A stretch of 64,000 nucleotides of DNA, taken from positions 1 through 64,000 of the forward strand of contig JAFYNL010000041.1 of the NCBI GenBank assembly GCA_017548075.1, in the 5' to 3' direction. This document shows, one piece after another, positions 16,749-25,366 of the stretch; the stretch's first letter is position 1; each line of letters begins with the position of its first letter. The notes below the pieces were generated by a model. That model was not told the DNA's origin. It saw only the letters and a list, made by a program, of their open reading frames with translations, and did not search any database. The position numbers and the translations under genes are program-made. This stretch comes from Bacteroidaceae bacterium. GTDB taxonomy: Bacteria; Bacteroidota; Bacteroidia; Bacteroidales; Bacteroidaceae.

Positions 16749-19235
16749 TTACTTAAGAACTTTCTTGCCATTCACGATATAGATACCCTTCTGGCTAGGT
16801 TGGCCGTTCAGCTTGCGGCCATTGAGGTCGTACCAAACACCTGTCTCTTCGAGGCCAAGGAGTTCAGCTACACCTGTGGGATCTTCATCATCATCAAAGT
16901 CCACCACGAATGCCTTGATGCCATTGCTACCAGCAGAACCTGCGACAATACCTGAGAGGACGAAGAGTGCTCTCTGTGCCTTGAGATAAGAACCGCTAGC
17001 CGGGTAAACGAGTTGGTTGTCGGCGTTCATGAAGAGGACGCTGTTAAGTGAACTTACACCAGGAACTTTCGTAAAGTCGGAAATCTTGTCATAAGTACCT
17101 CTGAAAGTAATAGACATGTTATTACCCAAGTCCTTCTTATATTTTACAAGTTCCAATGCTTCTCTAATCGTTACATCGTCGAAAGTAGGCTCTGTAATTG
17201 TGGTGCTCGGCTTAACAATATACGGTACGCCGAACTCGATTGAATTAGCCTTACTGAAAGTCAAAGTCAAAGTCTTATCACCAGTTTCTGCGTTCTTACT
17301 AAACGAAGCTCCTGTCAAGGCGCGGATGTCAGCGCCAGCCAAAGGACTTTGTGCAAGCATCCTTGATGTCAAAGTGAAGGGCAGGCAGAGGGTGTTCCAC
17401 TTACCACCCACGATCTTACGATCCTTAAGTGTAACATCAATACCACTTGCACCGCCAAGAGTTCTGATTCGATCTGAATTGCTTCCATTATCTACCAATT
17501 CAAGGCTGGTCAATTTCTCAGTTTTGAAAGTAAAGATATCTGTAGTTACTGTCTCATCGCCCAGAATGCTACTAACTCTGTACTCATACGTAGTATTTGG
17601 TACCAGAGGCATCAACGGATCGCCTTCATCATATGATCCCGATCCCAATGCTACGGAAGATGCGGTCGTTGGGATTGCTGTCCAATCATCAGAACCAGGA
17701 ACATCATCACCAAAGATACCGAAATCATCGATAACGATGTAGTTACCGTCTCTCTTCTGGTGATGGATAGCAATATAGCCTTCTGTATCAAGATATTCGT
17801 CAGGTATATTGTAGCTTACTCTTCTCCATTCTCTAACAGCTTCAACTGTAACCAAACCTCCTGTTAGGTTAACGGTAAAGTTACTAATAGCATTGCCTTC
17901 TGTAGCAAGCAGTACCTCATAATCATCAGGATAACCAGGGTTAGAACGTACCCAGAACTTCACCTTCTTGCCCAACATTACCTTAGGAGTGATGAGGTAG
18001 TTGTTAGCATTATATGCAGAACCTTGCCAACTAACTGATTTTGCGACACGACTTCCACTATGAGCAGCGAACTTATGAGCAGTTAAGTTGGTATTATCGA
18101 CAGCTGCCCAACCATTATTAAAGGTGGTATTGGGTGTTGTAGCACCTGATCCCAGTTGAGTTGTCCAGCCTTCGTTGAAGCCGTCCTCAAAGTCATCGAA
18201 CCAGTACTGAGGTCCGTCTTTTGCGTCTCTCTTATATTCCAAAATATAGTTTTCGGTCAGACCGAACCAATTAGGAGTAGCAGTAAATTGTCCTACTGGA
18301 TTTGCGTTTACCTCAGCAGGTACGGGATTGTAACTTGTTGTAGTAAAGTGGGTTCCATACCACTTGCCACCGATCTGAACTTCAACCTGATAGTTTGTTT
18401 CTGGGTCAAGTGCTTCTTCTGGAAATGTATAAGTCGAGCCAGAAGGAGTGAGGTTAGTCCAGCCAGCTGTTGGCTGTGTAATAACGATATCATCAACGCA
18501 GAGCAAGTCTTCGTCATAGCAATCATGGTGGAGGATAGCTACATAGCCCTGACCACTGTAATTGCCCAGATCAACTACATATTGTGTCCAGTCTGGAGAA
18601 GCAGTTTGGTCGGCAAGAACTGTTGTATAAGAAGAATTGCGTGTTGGAGCAGTAGTACCTTCAAATACAACTACAGAAAAATTCTCATCACTTGCAGACT
18701 CGTCCATACCCTTTGCCCAGAAACTGATAGTGCCGCCAAATGTAATCTGAGGCGAAACAAGGAAGTTTTTAGGTTCAATAGCATGATTGCTAAAGGTATT
18801 GTCATTACTATTGTGACAGAAAGAACCAGAAACTACCATATCGGCAGACTTTCTATGTCCTTGTCCTTTAGCAGGCACATATGAGAAGTAATTATTAGCG
18901 GAAGAAGCAAAAATAGCCCAGACAAATTTTCCGCCATACCACTGACCGCCATTGGTATAATTGCTAGTATTAGTAGTAGACGTGTCACCCCAACCGGAGA
19001 AAGTTGACCAACTACCCAATTGGCTGTTGTCGAAGTCATAGGTTGAAATCTGATTCTCTGCTACCACTCTGTACCTCAGAGCTGTGGCTGTGCCTTCCCA
19101 ACCAATAGTTGCATAGGTGGGACCTACATGTGTGGCTGAAACATCAGACACGATTGTTTGTGCGTTGGCTTCGGTTAGGCCGAAGAACGCTGCGAGCAGT
19201 GTGAAAGCTGCTTTTGTTAGTAATGTCTTTCTCAT
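16749..19235 (-). CDS. Secreted adhesin-like protein, paralogue of the 13253 gene
   Basis: The 828-residue protein has a signal peptide (ending EANAQ), an FnIII-like start and two choice-of-anchor-J / cleaved-adhesin domains. The first spans about residues 70-270, with NFLVSPQITFGGTISFWAKG and LLCVDDIVI. The second spans about 340-540, with NYLITPKVMLGKKVKFWVR and YIVIDDFGIFG. The C-terminal part has GGKWNTLCLPF and the tail KGIYIVNGKKVLK. Architecture and many segments match the protein at 13253, but it lacks the InlB-like N-terminal repeat. The two are separate transcription units of the same design (promoter, adhesin, small peptide, terminator). Surface adhesion or glycan binding is the family role, and the actual ligand is unknown. 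Confidence 0.82.
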   Translation of the reverse strand: MRKTLLTKAAFTLLAAFFGLTEANAQTIVSDVSATHVGPTYATIGWEGTATALRYRVVAENQISTYDFDNSQLGSWSTFSGWGDTSTTNTSNYTNGGQWYGGKFVWAIFASSANNYFSYVPAKGQGHRKSADMVVSGSFCHNSNDNTFSNHAIEPKNFLVSPQITFGGTISFWAKGMDESASDENFSVVVFEGTTAPTRNSSYTTVLADQTASPDWTQYVVDLGNYSGQGYVAILHHDCYDEDLLCVDDIVITQPTAGWTNLTPSGSTYTFPEEALDPETNYQVEVQIGGKWYGTHFTTTSYNPVPAEVNANPVGQFTATPNWFGLTENYILEYKRDAKDGPQYWFDDFEDGFNEGWTTQLGSGATTPNTTFNNGWAAVDNTNLTAHKFAAHSGSRVAKSVSWQGSAYNANNYLITPKVMLGKKVKFWVRSNPGYPDDYEVLLATEGNAISNFTVNLTGGLVTVEAVREWRRVSYNIPDEYLDTEGYIAIHHQKRDGNYIVIDDFGIFGDDVPGSDDWTAIPTTASSVALGSGSYDEGDPLMPLVPNTTYEYRVSSILGDETVTTDIFTFKTEKLTSLELVDNGSNSDRIRTLGGASGIDVTLKDRKIVGGKWNTLCLPFTLTSRMLAQSPLAGADIRALTGASFSKNAETGDKTLTLTFSKANSIEFGVPYIVKPSTTITEPTFDDVTIREALELVKYKKDLGNNMSITFRGTYDKISDFTKVPGVSSLNSVLFMNADNQLVYPASGSYLKAQRALFVLSGIVAGSAGSNGIKAFVVDFDDDEDPTGVAELLGLEETGVWYDLNGRKLNGQPSQKGIYIVNGKKVLK

Positions 19236-19330
19236 TTCTTTGATGTTTTAGTTATTAATTTGGTTAGTATTATATTGTCATTTGGAATTATTTCCTTGTC
19301 ATTCTGTGCTAAAAACACAAAAGACGGGCG

Positions 19331-19361
19331 CAAAGTTACGACTCTTTTTAAAAACATACAA
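19331..19361 (-). promoter_or_regulatory. Promoter of the second adhesin/peptide cassette
   Basis: On the minus strand TTG, 20 nt and TAACTTTG. The region around it resembles that of the 16155 promoter, including a shared AAAATCATYAAATAATTTAT stretch further upstream. Confidence 0.75.
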
Positions 19362-19464
19362 CATTCTCGCACTATAATTTTAAAAATCATCAAATAATTT
19401 ATTGCAAGTATAAATAACAAGGAACTAAACTCTATACATTATATATAATTAATAAGTGCCCAAA

Positions 19465-19552
19465 GGTACCATTGCAACCTGCAAAACTAGACATTCCTAA
19501 TCAACAAACTAGGCGTGTCTAATCAACAAACTAGACACGCCTAATAGAAGGA
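19465..19552. repeat. 22-bp tandem repeat array F (3-4 units) with perfect hairpin
   Basis: Units start at 19487, 19509 and 19531, with a weak one before. Here the core is changed to CTAGGCGTGTCTA or CTAGACACGCCTA, so neighbouring units form a perfect 12-bp inverted pair (19510-19521 with 19532-19543). It lies 10 nt past the xylanase stop codon on the minus strand, where it could act as its terminator although no T-run follows. Confidence 0.75.
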
Positions 19553-19562
19553 ATAGCCCTGT

Positions 19563-20597
19563 TTATTCTTTTCCGACGAGACGATAGTAGGCTTGCTTGG
19601 GTTGGAGGGCTTTGTCGAAGAGAAGGGGATAGTTCCTTGCTCCGAGCCATGAACAACCGTCATGCAGGTTCCAGAATGTTACACAATCTATCTTGTCGCT
19701 ATACTTCTGAAAAGTCTTGAACAGACGCTCATACTGCTGAGCATGAAGGGCTTGCACAGAGTCGCTGACTTCTGCACCATCGCGACTGAACTGCAACTGC
19801 CCACCCATCTCTCTGTTGACGCGAACATCGAGTTCCGTGACATGAATGTGCTCCACCAAAGGCGCATAGAGAGCCAAGGCATCCTCGAGTTCCTGAACAC
19901 TCGGACTGAAGATGTTATAGTGTCCTTGCATGCCGATTCCATCGATGGGAACACCATTTGCACGCATCTTCAGAACCATATTATAGATGTTCTTACTCTT
20001 GCGACGGTCACATTCGTTGTAGTCGTTATAGAACAAGATGGCATTCGGATCGGCCTCGCGAGCAAACTGGAATGCCTTTGCAATAAACTCGTCGCCACAA
20101 AGTTCGTAGAGTTTAGATTGCCGATAAGGGTTGGGGCCTCCATCGGACATTGCTTCGTTTACAACATCCCAGGCATAGATGATATCCTTGTATCGCGTCA
20201 TGACCTTTTGAATGTGGTCTTTGAGGCGGGCATAAAAGACCTCTTTATCAACAAAATTGCCCATTTCATCGTATAACATCCAATCGGAGAACTGGTTGTG
20301 CCAAACGAGACAATGGCCCCTCATCTTGATACCATTCTCCCTGCAGAAGTTAGCGATACGGTCCGCTTCTTCCCAATTCCAGACATCGGGAGACGGGTGA
20401 AGAGAGCGAGGTTTCATCGCATTCTCACAAGTCACGCTATTGAACTGCTGACGGATAAGGTCTTGTTCCGCAGCATTACGAACATTTCTTGGATTCAGCG
20501 AAACTCCCATGAGGAAGTCTTTCGCAAAGGTCTCTTTGAGACTCTGAGCAGAGATTTGCAAAGCAAAAGCGAAGAAAAGGAAAAAGAACTTTTTCAT
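19563..20597 (-). CDS. GH10 endo-1,4-beta-xylanase
   Basis: The 344-residue protein has a signal peptide (ending QISAQ) and a single GH10 TIM barrel, which hydrolyses internal beta-1,4 bonds of xylan with retention. The general acid is the Glu of WDVVNEA (near residue 145) and the nucleophile is the Glu of VTELDVR (near residue 252). CLVWHNQ and the C-terminal WNLHDGCSWLG also fit the family. There is no carbohydrate-binding module and no SusC/SusD pair nearby, so this is not a typical utilisation locus. It lies 33 nt behind the fucose-synthesis genes on the same strand and may be cotranscribed with them, which is odd. Confidence 0.93.
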   Translation of the reverse strand: MKKFFFLFFAFALQISAQSLKETFAKDFLMGVSLNPRNVRNAAEQDLIRQQFNSVTCENAMKPRSLHPSPDVWNWEEADRIANFCRENGIKMRGHCLVWHNQFSDWMLYDEMGNFVDKEVFYARLKDHIQKVMTRYKDIIYAWDVVNEAMSDGGPNPYRQSKLYELCGDEFIAKAFQFAREADPNAILFYNDYNECDRRKSKNIYNMVLKMRANGVPIDGIGMQGHYNIFSPSVQELEDALALYAPLVEHIHVTELDVRVNREMGGQLQFSRDGAEVSDSVQALHAQQYERLFKTFQKYSDKIDCVTFWNLHDGCSWLGARNYPLLFDKALQPKQAYYRLVGKE

Positions 20598-20630
20598 TTT
20601 TTCAAAAGTTTAGAGTTTAAAATCAACTAT

Positions 20631-21572
20631 CTATCTTTCTGCCCTCATAGGGTTGTTCAAGAAATCTTCATAGCTCAAACGAATGCCGTCTTCCAACTCG
20701 GTCTTATATGTCCACCCGAGAGCTGCGGCTTTGGAAACATCGAGCAACTTCCGAGGAGTGCCGTTCGGCCTTGTGGTGTCCCATTCAATCTTGCCTTTGT
20801 AATCAATCACCTTGGCTACAAGTTCAGTAAGAGCCTTGATGGTGAGTTCTTTTCCTGTGCCTGCATTGACCGTTTCGTTGCCACTGTAGTTGTTCATCAG
20901 GAACACACAGAGGTTGGCGAGGTCGTCAACATAGAGGAACTCGCGAAGTGGAGAACCGTCGCCCCAACAAGTCACGCTCTCCAGTCCTGCTTCCTTTGCC
21001 TCATGGAAACGTCTTATCAAAGCCGGCAAAACATGGCTGTGCTCAGGATGATAGTTGTCGTTCGGGCCGTAGAGGTTCGTCGGCATTACGGAGATATAGT
21101 CCGTCCCATACTGACGATTCAAGAATTCGCAGTACTTCAAACCGCTTATCTTCGCCAAAGCATAGGCTTCGTTGGTCTTTTCAAGCTCTCCTGTCAGCAG
21201 ACAATTCTCTTTCATCGGTTGTGGAGCCAAGCGAGGATAGATGCACGAACTTCCCAAGAACTCTAGTTTCTTGCAGCCGTTCTTCCAGGCAGCATGAATG
21301 ACATTCATCTCAAGAATCATGTTGTCGTACATGAAGTCCGCAAGAGCCGACTGATTGGCGACAATGCCTCCGACCTTTGCAGCTGCGAGGAAGACATACT
21401 CCGGCTTTTCCTCTGCAAAGAAAGCCTCAACTGCATCTTGCCTGGTCAAGTCAAGCTCTTTGTGAGTTCTTGTGATGATATTGGTATAACCTTGTCGCTG
21501 AAGCTCCCGCACAATGGCGCTTCCCACCATTCCACGATGGCCTGCAACATAGATTTTGCTATCTTTATTCAT
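20631..21572 (-). CDS. fcl: GDP-L-fucose synthase
   Basis: The 313-residue short-chain dehydrogenase fold enzyme performs the epimerase and NADPH-dependent reductase steps from GDP-4-keto-6-deoxymannose to GDP-L-fucose. The N-terminal [15 protein letters not shown] is the nucleotide-binding loop, and LGSSCIYP and [13 protein letters not shown] hold the catalytic Ser, Tyr and Lys. [20 protein letters not shown] is typical of the family. It overlaps the upstream gmd gene by 8 nt. With manC and gmd it forms the de novo GDP-fucose pathway, which would feed capsule, O-antigen or protein fucosylation. Confidence 0.96.
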   Translation of the reverse strand: MNKDSKIYVAGHRGMVGSAIVRELQRQGYTNIITRTHKELDLTRQDAVEAFFAEEKPEYVFLAAAKVGGIVANQSALADFMYDNMILEMNVIHAAWKNGCKKLEFLGSSCIYPRLAPQPMKENCLLTGELEKTNEAYALAKISGLKYCEFLNRQYGTDYISVMPTNLYGPNDNYHPEHSHVLPALIRRFHEAKEAGLESVTCWGDGSPLREFLYVDDLANLCVFLMNNYSGNETVNAGTGKELTIKALTELVAKVIDYKGKIEWDTTRPNGTPRKLLDVSKAAALGWTYKTELEDGIRLSYEDFLNNPMRAER

Positions 21573-22662
21573 TGTCTTCCTTGTCCATTTGAGCTTTGAT
21601 GAACAGTTTCTTCACGAACTTCATATCGTGGCAAACCATAATCTTCACAAGGTCTTGGAACGATGTCTTATGTGGATTCCAACCCAACTTCGCTTTGGCT
21701 TTGGCGGGATTGCCAAGCAACTGGTCAACCTCAGCAGGGCGGAAGTACTTGGGATCGACTTCAACAAGCGCCTTGCCCGTCTTTGCATCGTAACCCTTCT
21801 CATCGACTCCTTCACCTCGCCATTCGAGTTCTATACCTACTTCCTTAAATGCAAGAGTCGTAAACTCACGAACCGTGTGGTATTCACCTGTGGCAATGAC
21901 GAAATCGTCGGGTTCCGGCTGTTGCAGGATGAGCCACATACATTCGATGTAATCCTTGGCGTAGCCCCAGTCGCGAAGCGAGTTGAGGTTGCCCAAATAG
22001 AGTTTGTCCTGATAACCTTGAGCGATACGAGCAGCTGCGAGGGTAATCTTGCGAGTCACAAAGTTCTCGCCTCTACGCTCGCTCTCATGGTTGAAGAGGA
22101 TGCCGTTGCAGCAGAACATGCCATACGACTCGCGGTAGTTCTTCATAATCCAAAAGCCGTAGAGCTTGGCGACGGCATATGGGGAACGCGGATAGAAAGG
22201 CGTCGTTTCCGACTGCGGCACTTCCTGTACCTTACCATAAAGTTCCGAAGTCGATGCCTGATAGATTCGACAAGTCTTCTCCAACCCGCAAATACGAACT
22301 GCTTCAAGCAGTCTGAGCACTCCGTCAGCATCCACATCGGCCGTATATTCCGGCACATCGAAGGAGACTTTAACATGACTTTGGGCAGCCAAATTGTAGA
22401 TTTCCGAGGGTTTCACCTCGCCGATGACACGAATCAGGGACGAAGAGTCGGTCATATCGGCCCAATGCAGGTTGACGAGACGCGCTTTCTTCATATCGCG
22501 AACCCATTCGTCGAGATAGAGATGTTCGATGCGCCCAGTATTGAACGACGAGGAACGACGCAGGAGTCCATGCACCTCGTAACCCTTCTCTATCAGGAAC
22601 TCTGCCAAATACGAGCCATCCTGACCTGTAATGCCGGTAATTAATGCAACCTTTTTATCCAT
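21565..22662 (-). CDS. gmd: GDP-mannose 4,6-dehydratase
   Basis: The 365-residue enzyme converts GDP-D-mannose to GDP-4-keto-6-deoxy-D-mannose with tightly bound [22 protein letters not shown] is the dinucleotide-binding loop, the catalytic Thr/Glu/Tyr/Lys set is seen in [15 protein letters not shown] and [13 protein letters not shown], and [17 protein letters not shown] is family-typical. It follows manC by 29 nt and overlaps fcl by 8 nt, so the three are an operon for GDP-L-fucose. Confidence 0.97.
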   Translation of the reverse strand: MDKKVALITGITGQDGSYLAEFLIEKGYEVHGLLRRSSSFNTGRIEHLYLDEWVRDMKKARLVNLHWADMTDSSSLIRVIGEVKPSEIYNLAAQSHVKVSFDVPEYTADVDADGVLRLLEAVRICGLEKTCRIYQASTSELYGKVQEVPQSETTPFYPRSPYAVAKLYGFWIMKNYRESYGMFCCNGILFNHESERRGENFVTRKITLAAARIAQGYQDKLYLGNLNSLRDWGYAKDYIECMWLILQQPEPDDFVIATGEYHTVREFTTLAFKEVGIELEWRGEGVDEKGYDAKTGKALVEVDPKYFRPAEVDQLLGNPAKAKAKLGWNPHKTSFQDLVKIMVCHDMKFVKKLFIKAQMDKEDNE

Positions 22663-22691
22663 AGTTTATTTCTGTTCTCAAAGCTTAAATC

Positions 22692-23756
22692 TTATTTTTC
22701 TTCACTGAATTGTTTGATGCGTTGCTCGTCGGAAAGGCGACATATAAGTAATGTGTCGTCGCATTCGGCCACAATAAATCCGTCCAAACCCTGCACAACC
22801 ACTCGCTTTTCCTCAGTTGCGTGAACGATGCAATTAGTAGTTTCATAGACGTCTATGTTGTTGCCAATGAGCGCGTTACCATGGATGTCGCGCTCCATAT
22901 TGTCGCGAAGCGAGCCCCAAGTGCCGAGATCACTCCATCCGAAACTAGCCGGGAAGACATAGATCTCTTCCGCCTTCTCCATGATTGCATAGTCGATGGA
23001 AATGTTCTCGCACAGAGGAAAGACCTCGTTGATGGCCTCTTGCTCCTTGTCTGTGCCGTAAAGTGGGAGCAAATCCTCGAATGTCTTGGAGAGAGCGGGC
23101 TGATAAACGCGCAAAGCATTCGCGATGGTTCCCACATTCCAAACAAAGATGCCGGCATTCCAAAAGAAATTATTCTTCTGAATATATTTGTTGGCTGTAT
23201 CGATATCGGGTTTCTCCTTGAACGAGTCGACTCGGAAAATCTCCTTGTTTCGAGCGGTTGAGTAGGAAAGATCGGCTTGAATGTAGCCGTATCCAGTCTC
23301 TGGTCTGGTGGGTTTCATGCCGAGAGTCACCATCGCATCCGACTCTGCGACAAACTTCAGACAAGACTTTATAACTCGCTGATACTCGGCAACATCCATC
23401 ACAATTGCATCACTCGGAGTCACCACAATGTTAGCCTTCGGATCTTGCGACTTGATGCGCCAACTGACGTAGGCAATGCAAGGAGCCGTGTTTCTGCGGC
23501 AAGGCTCCAATAGAACGTGGTTCCAAGGAATCTCGGGCAACTGTTCGCGAACAATGTTAACGTAAGAAGCCGAGGTCACAACCCACATGTTTTCTGTCGA
23601 GACGATAGACCTGAAGCGGTCCACAGTCAGCTGAATCAAGGTTTTTCCGCAACCCAAAACATCGACAAACTGTTTCGGCTTTTCCGGAGTACTCATAGGC
23701 CAGAAGCGACTTCCAACGCCGCCAGCCATGATTACTAAATGATTATGATCTTCCAT
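22692..23756 (-). CDS. manC: Mannose-1-phosphate guanylyltransferase
   Basis: The enzyme makes GDP-mannose from GTP and mannose 1-phosphate, the first step before gmd. The 354-residue product has IMAGGVGSRFWPMS with the nucleotidyltransferase signature, PKQFVDVLG, TPSDAI and FKEKPDI. It lacks the C-terminal isomerase domain of the larger AlgA/ManC type. The start at MEDHNHLVIMAGG was chosen because a good promoter lies 30-60 nt upstream, and a longer open frame would cross it. It is the first gene of the operon with gmd, fcl and possibly the xylanase. Confidence 0.94.
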   Translation of the reverse strand: MEDHNHLVIMAGGVGSRFWPMSTPEKPKQFVDVLGCGKTLIQLTVDRFRSIVSTENMWVVTSASYVNIVREQLPEIPWNHVLLEPCRRNTAPCIAYVSWRIKSQDPKANIVVTPSDAIVMDVAEYQRVIKSCLKFVAESDAMVTLGMKPTRPETGYGYIQADLSYSTARNKEIFRVDSFKEKPDIDTANKYIQKNNFFWNAGIFVWNVGTIANALRVYQPALSKTFEDLLPLYGTDKEQEAINEVFPLCENISIDYAIMEKAEEIYVFPASFGWSDLGTWGSLRDNMERDIHGNALIGNNIDVYETTNCIVHATEEKRVVVQGLDGFIVAECDDTLLICRLSDEQRIKQFSEEK

Positions 23757-23787
23757 CGAAGTGTCCTTTTCTTTAAATATCGAGTTG

Positions 23788-23819
23788 CAAAGGTAAGAAA
23801 ATCTTGGAGAATGAACAAA
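23788..23819 (-). promoter_or_regulatory. Promoter of the manC-gmd-fcl operon
   Basis: On the minus strand TTTG, 20 nt and TACCTTTG. It is a near-perfect Bacteroidota promoter and fixes the manC start downstream of it. Confidence 0.85.
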
Positions 23820-23888
23820 GAATGAGTGGAAAAATTCTTCTTGGGAAAGAAGAAAAGAACATGACCTCCTCGAGTCGAAAGAAAACAA

Positions 23889-24001
23889 CCCTAGTGTCGT
23901 TGGCAAAGTTAACGTGTTACGTTTGCGATTTTAACGTGTTAAGTTGGGCAAGTTAACGTGTTACGTTTGGCAACTTAACTGCAGTCGTTCGGCAACTTAA
24001 C
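23889..24001. repeat. 22-bp tandem repeat array D (5 units)
   Basis: Units start exactly at 23889, 23911, 23933, 23955 and 23977. The first begins CCCTAGTGT, the next three AACGTGTTA, and the last is diverged. The array ends at the base before the stop codon of the rRNA methyltransferase gene, so it is the immediate 3' flank of that gene. It reaches to within 70 nt of the manC promoter. Confidence 0.87.
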
Positions 24002-25201
24002 CTAATGCCCCATTTCATCGACCATTTCGAGTAGGGAGAAAGGACTCGTGTAAGTGGTCCGAATTCGCCAATTTTCTGGGTAGAGGTTATTGATACGATT
24101 CCCCACTCCCTTACCCGAACCAAGCACAAGACCGCGATAGCAAAGCGTCACAGGCCCTTTTGGAGCCTCGATTCGAAGCGCTTCTCGACGCAAATACTGC
24201 AAGGCTTCCTTGTAGGAAAGCTCGATGCGAGGACCTTCCGGCTGAGGCGTGTTTGCAGAATCGAAGAGGATTTTCAGGGTTCGTCTCACTTTTTCTGCAG
24301 TCTTTTGAATGTCGTTTTCGGCAGAAAAAGCGTCATTTCCATCCTTCTTTATCACGGCCAAATAGAAGCCTTCACCTCTGTCTCGACCAGGAAGAAAATG
24401 TCGCTCGATAAGACAAAAACCGCCCATTTCATCGCAAAAATAGCGCACATTGTCCTCATCTTCAAGGCGATTGAAAGTGCAAGTACTGTAGATGAGAAGA
24501 CCGCCAGATTTTAAGGTATGCCAGATATCTTGCAAAATGCTTTGTTGACGTTGCTTGCAAAGGGCAACATTCTCAAGGCTCCACTCTCGAATGGCACCCT
24601 CATCTTTGCGGAACATCCCCTCGCCCGAGCAAGGAACATCCGTCAAAAGCACATCCACACCATTGGTCAAAGCCCCAAACTCTGACGGAAAGTTCTGAGT
24701 TACAATGCTTTGCGGAGCCGCTTCAGGCAATCCCGTCATCCATTTCTGCATGTTTTCCGCCAAGATTTGACTGCGTTTGGCAATCGGCTCGTTACTGATG
24801 AGGAGCGAACCATCTGGCAGAAGGCTTTGCAGAAGGGTGCTTTTGCCACCCGGAGCCGCACAAAGATCGAGGGCAACAAGCGGGTTTTCGGAAGGCATAA
24901 ACTGCCTCAAAACCTCCGCCACAAACATAGACGAAGCCTCCTGAACATAGTAGGCTCCACCATGAAGCAAAGGGTCGAAAGTAAACGCGGGCCTTTCCTT
25001 GAGATAGAAAGCATTGGGACACCAGGAAACAGGCTCCAGATCGGGGTTTGAAGCAAGCAGAGTCTCGGCAGAAAGCTTGCGGGGATTGAGCCGAACAGAG
25101 ACCTCCGGCTCAGTCGTTTCCAAAGCCTTGCAAAGGGCTTCCGCCGTTTCTGTTTCATAATGTTCGTGCATGAGACGAACAAAATCCTCTGGTAATCTCA
25201 T
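24002..25201 (-). CDS. rRNA cytosine-C5 methyltransferase, NOL1/NOP2/Sun family (RsmF-like)
   Basis: The 399-residue protein transfers a methyl group from S-adenosylmethionine to C5 of a cytosine in ribosomal RNA. LDLCAAPGGKSTLL is the AdoMet-binding loop, DVPCSGEGMFRKD holds one catalytic Cys (near residue 195) and YSTCTFNRLEDE the other. The C-terminal part has the RsmF-type region after residue 290. It stands alone as a monocistronic unit between the manC promoter region and a divergent oxidoreductase. The exact target base (C1407 in E. coli RsmF) cannot be read from the sequence. Confidence 0.92.
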   Translation of the reverse strand: MRLPEDFVRLMHEHYETETAEALCKALETTEPEVSVRLNPRKLSAETLLASNPDLEPVSWCPNAFYLKERPAFTFDPLLHGGAYYVQEASSMFVAEVLRQFMPSENPLVALDLCAAPGGKSTLLQSLLPDGSLLISNEPIAKRSQILAENMQKWMTGLPEAAPQSIVTQNFPSEFGALTNGVDVLLTDVPCSGEGMFRKDEGAIREWSLENVALCKQRQQSILQDIWHTLKSGGLLIYSTCTFNRLEDEDNVRYFCDEMGGFCLIERHFLPGRDRGEGFYLAVIKKDGNDAFSAENDIQKTAEKVRRTLKILFDSANTPQPEGPRIELSYKEALQYLRREALRIEAPKGPVTLCYRGLVLGSGKGVGNRINNLYPENWRIRTTYTSPFSLLEMVDEMGH

Positions 25202-25232
25202 TTTCTTCTACTTGGAATGTCTGATTTCGTCA

Positions 25233-25263
25233 CAAAGATACACATATTTCCTCACTTGACAAA
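25233..25263 (-). promoter_or_regulatory. Promoter of the rRNA methyltransferase gene
   Basis: On the minus strand TTTG, 19 nt and TATCTTTG, about 30 nt upstream of the ATG. Confidence 0.75.
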
Positions 25264-25301
25264 ATCTTTCGCTCATCTGCACAAGTTTTCGCTCACAAAG
25301 T

Positions 25302-25332
25302 TTTGCAGTCTCAAGAAAAATTGCTAATTTTG
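25302..25332 (+). promoter_or_regulatory. Promoter of the oxidoreductase / keto-glycoside hydrolase pair
   Basis: TTTG, 19 nt and TAATTTTG, followed 34 nt later by the ATG. Confidence 0.75.
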
Positions 25333-25366
25333 ACGCGAAATTAACAACTAATTAATTATAGTAACC

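Noticed and set aside
10566..20597. A polysaccharide utilisation locus around the xylanase
   Set aside because: No SusC/SusD pair or sensor-regulator is present. The receptor at 10566 is BtuB, as shown by the riboswitch, and the adhesin-like proteins are not SusD-like.
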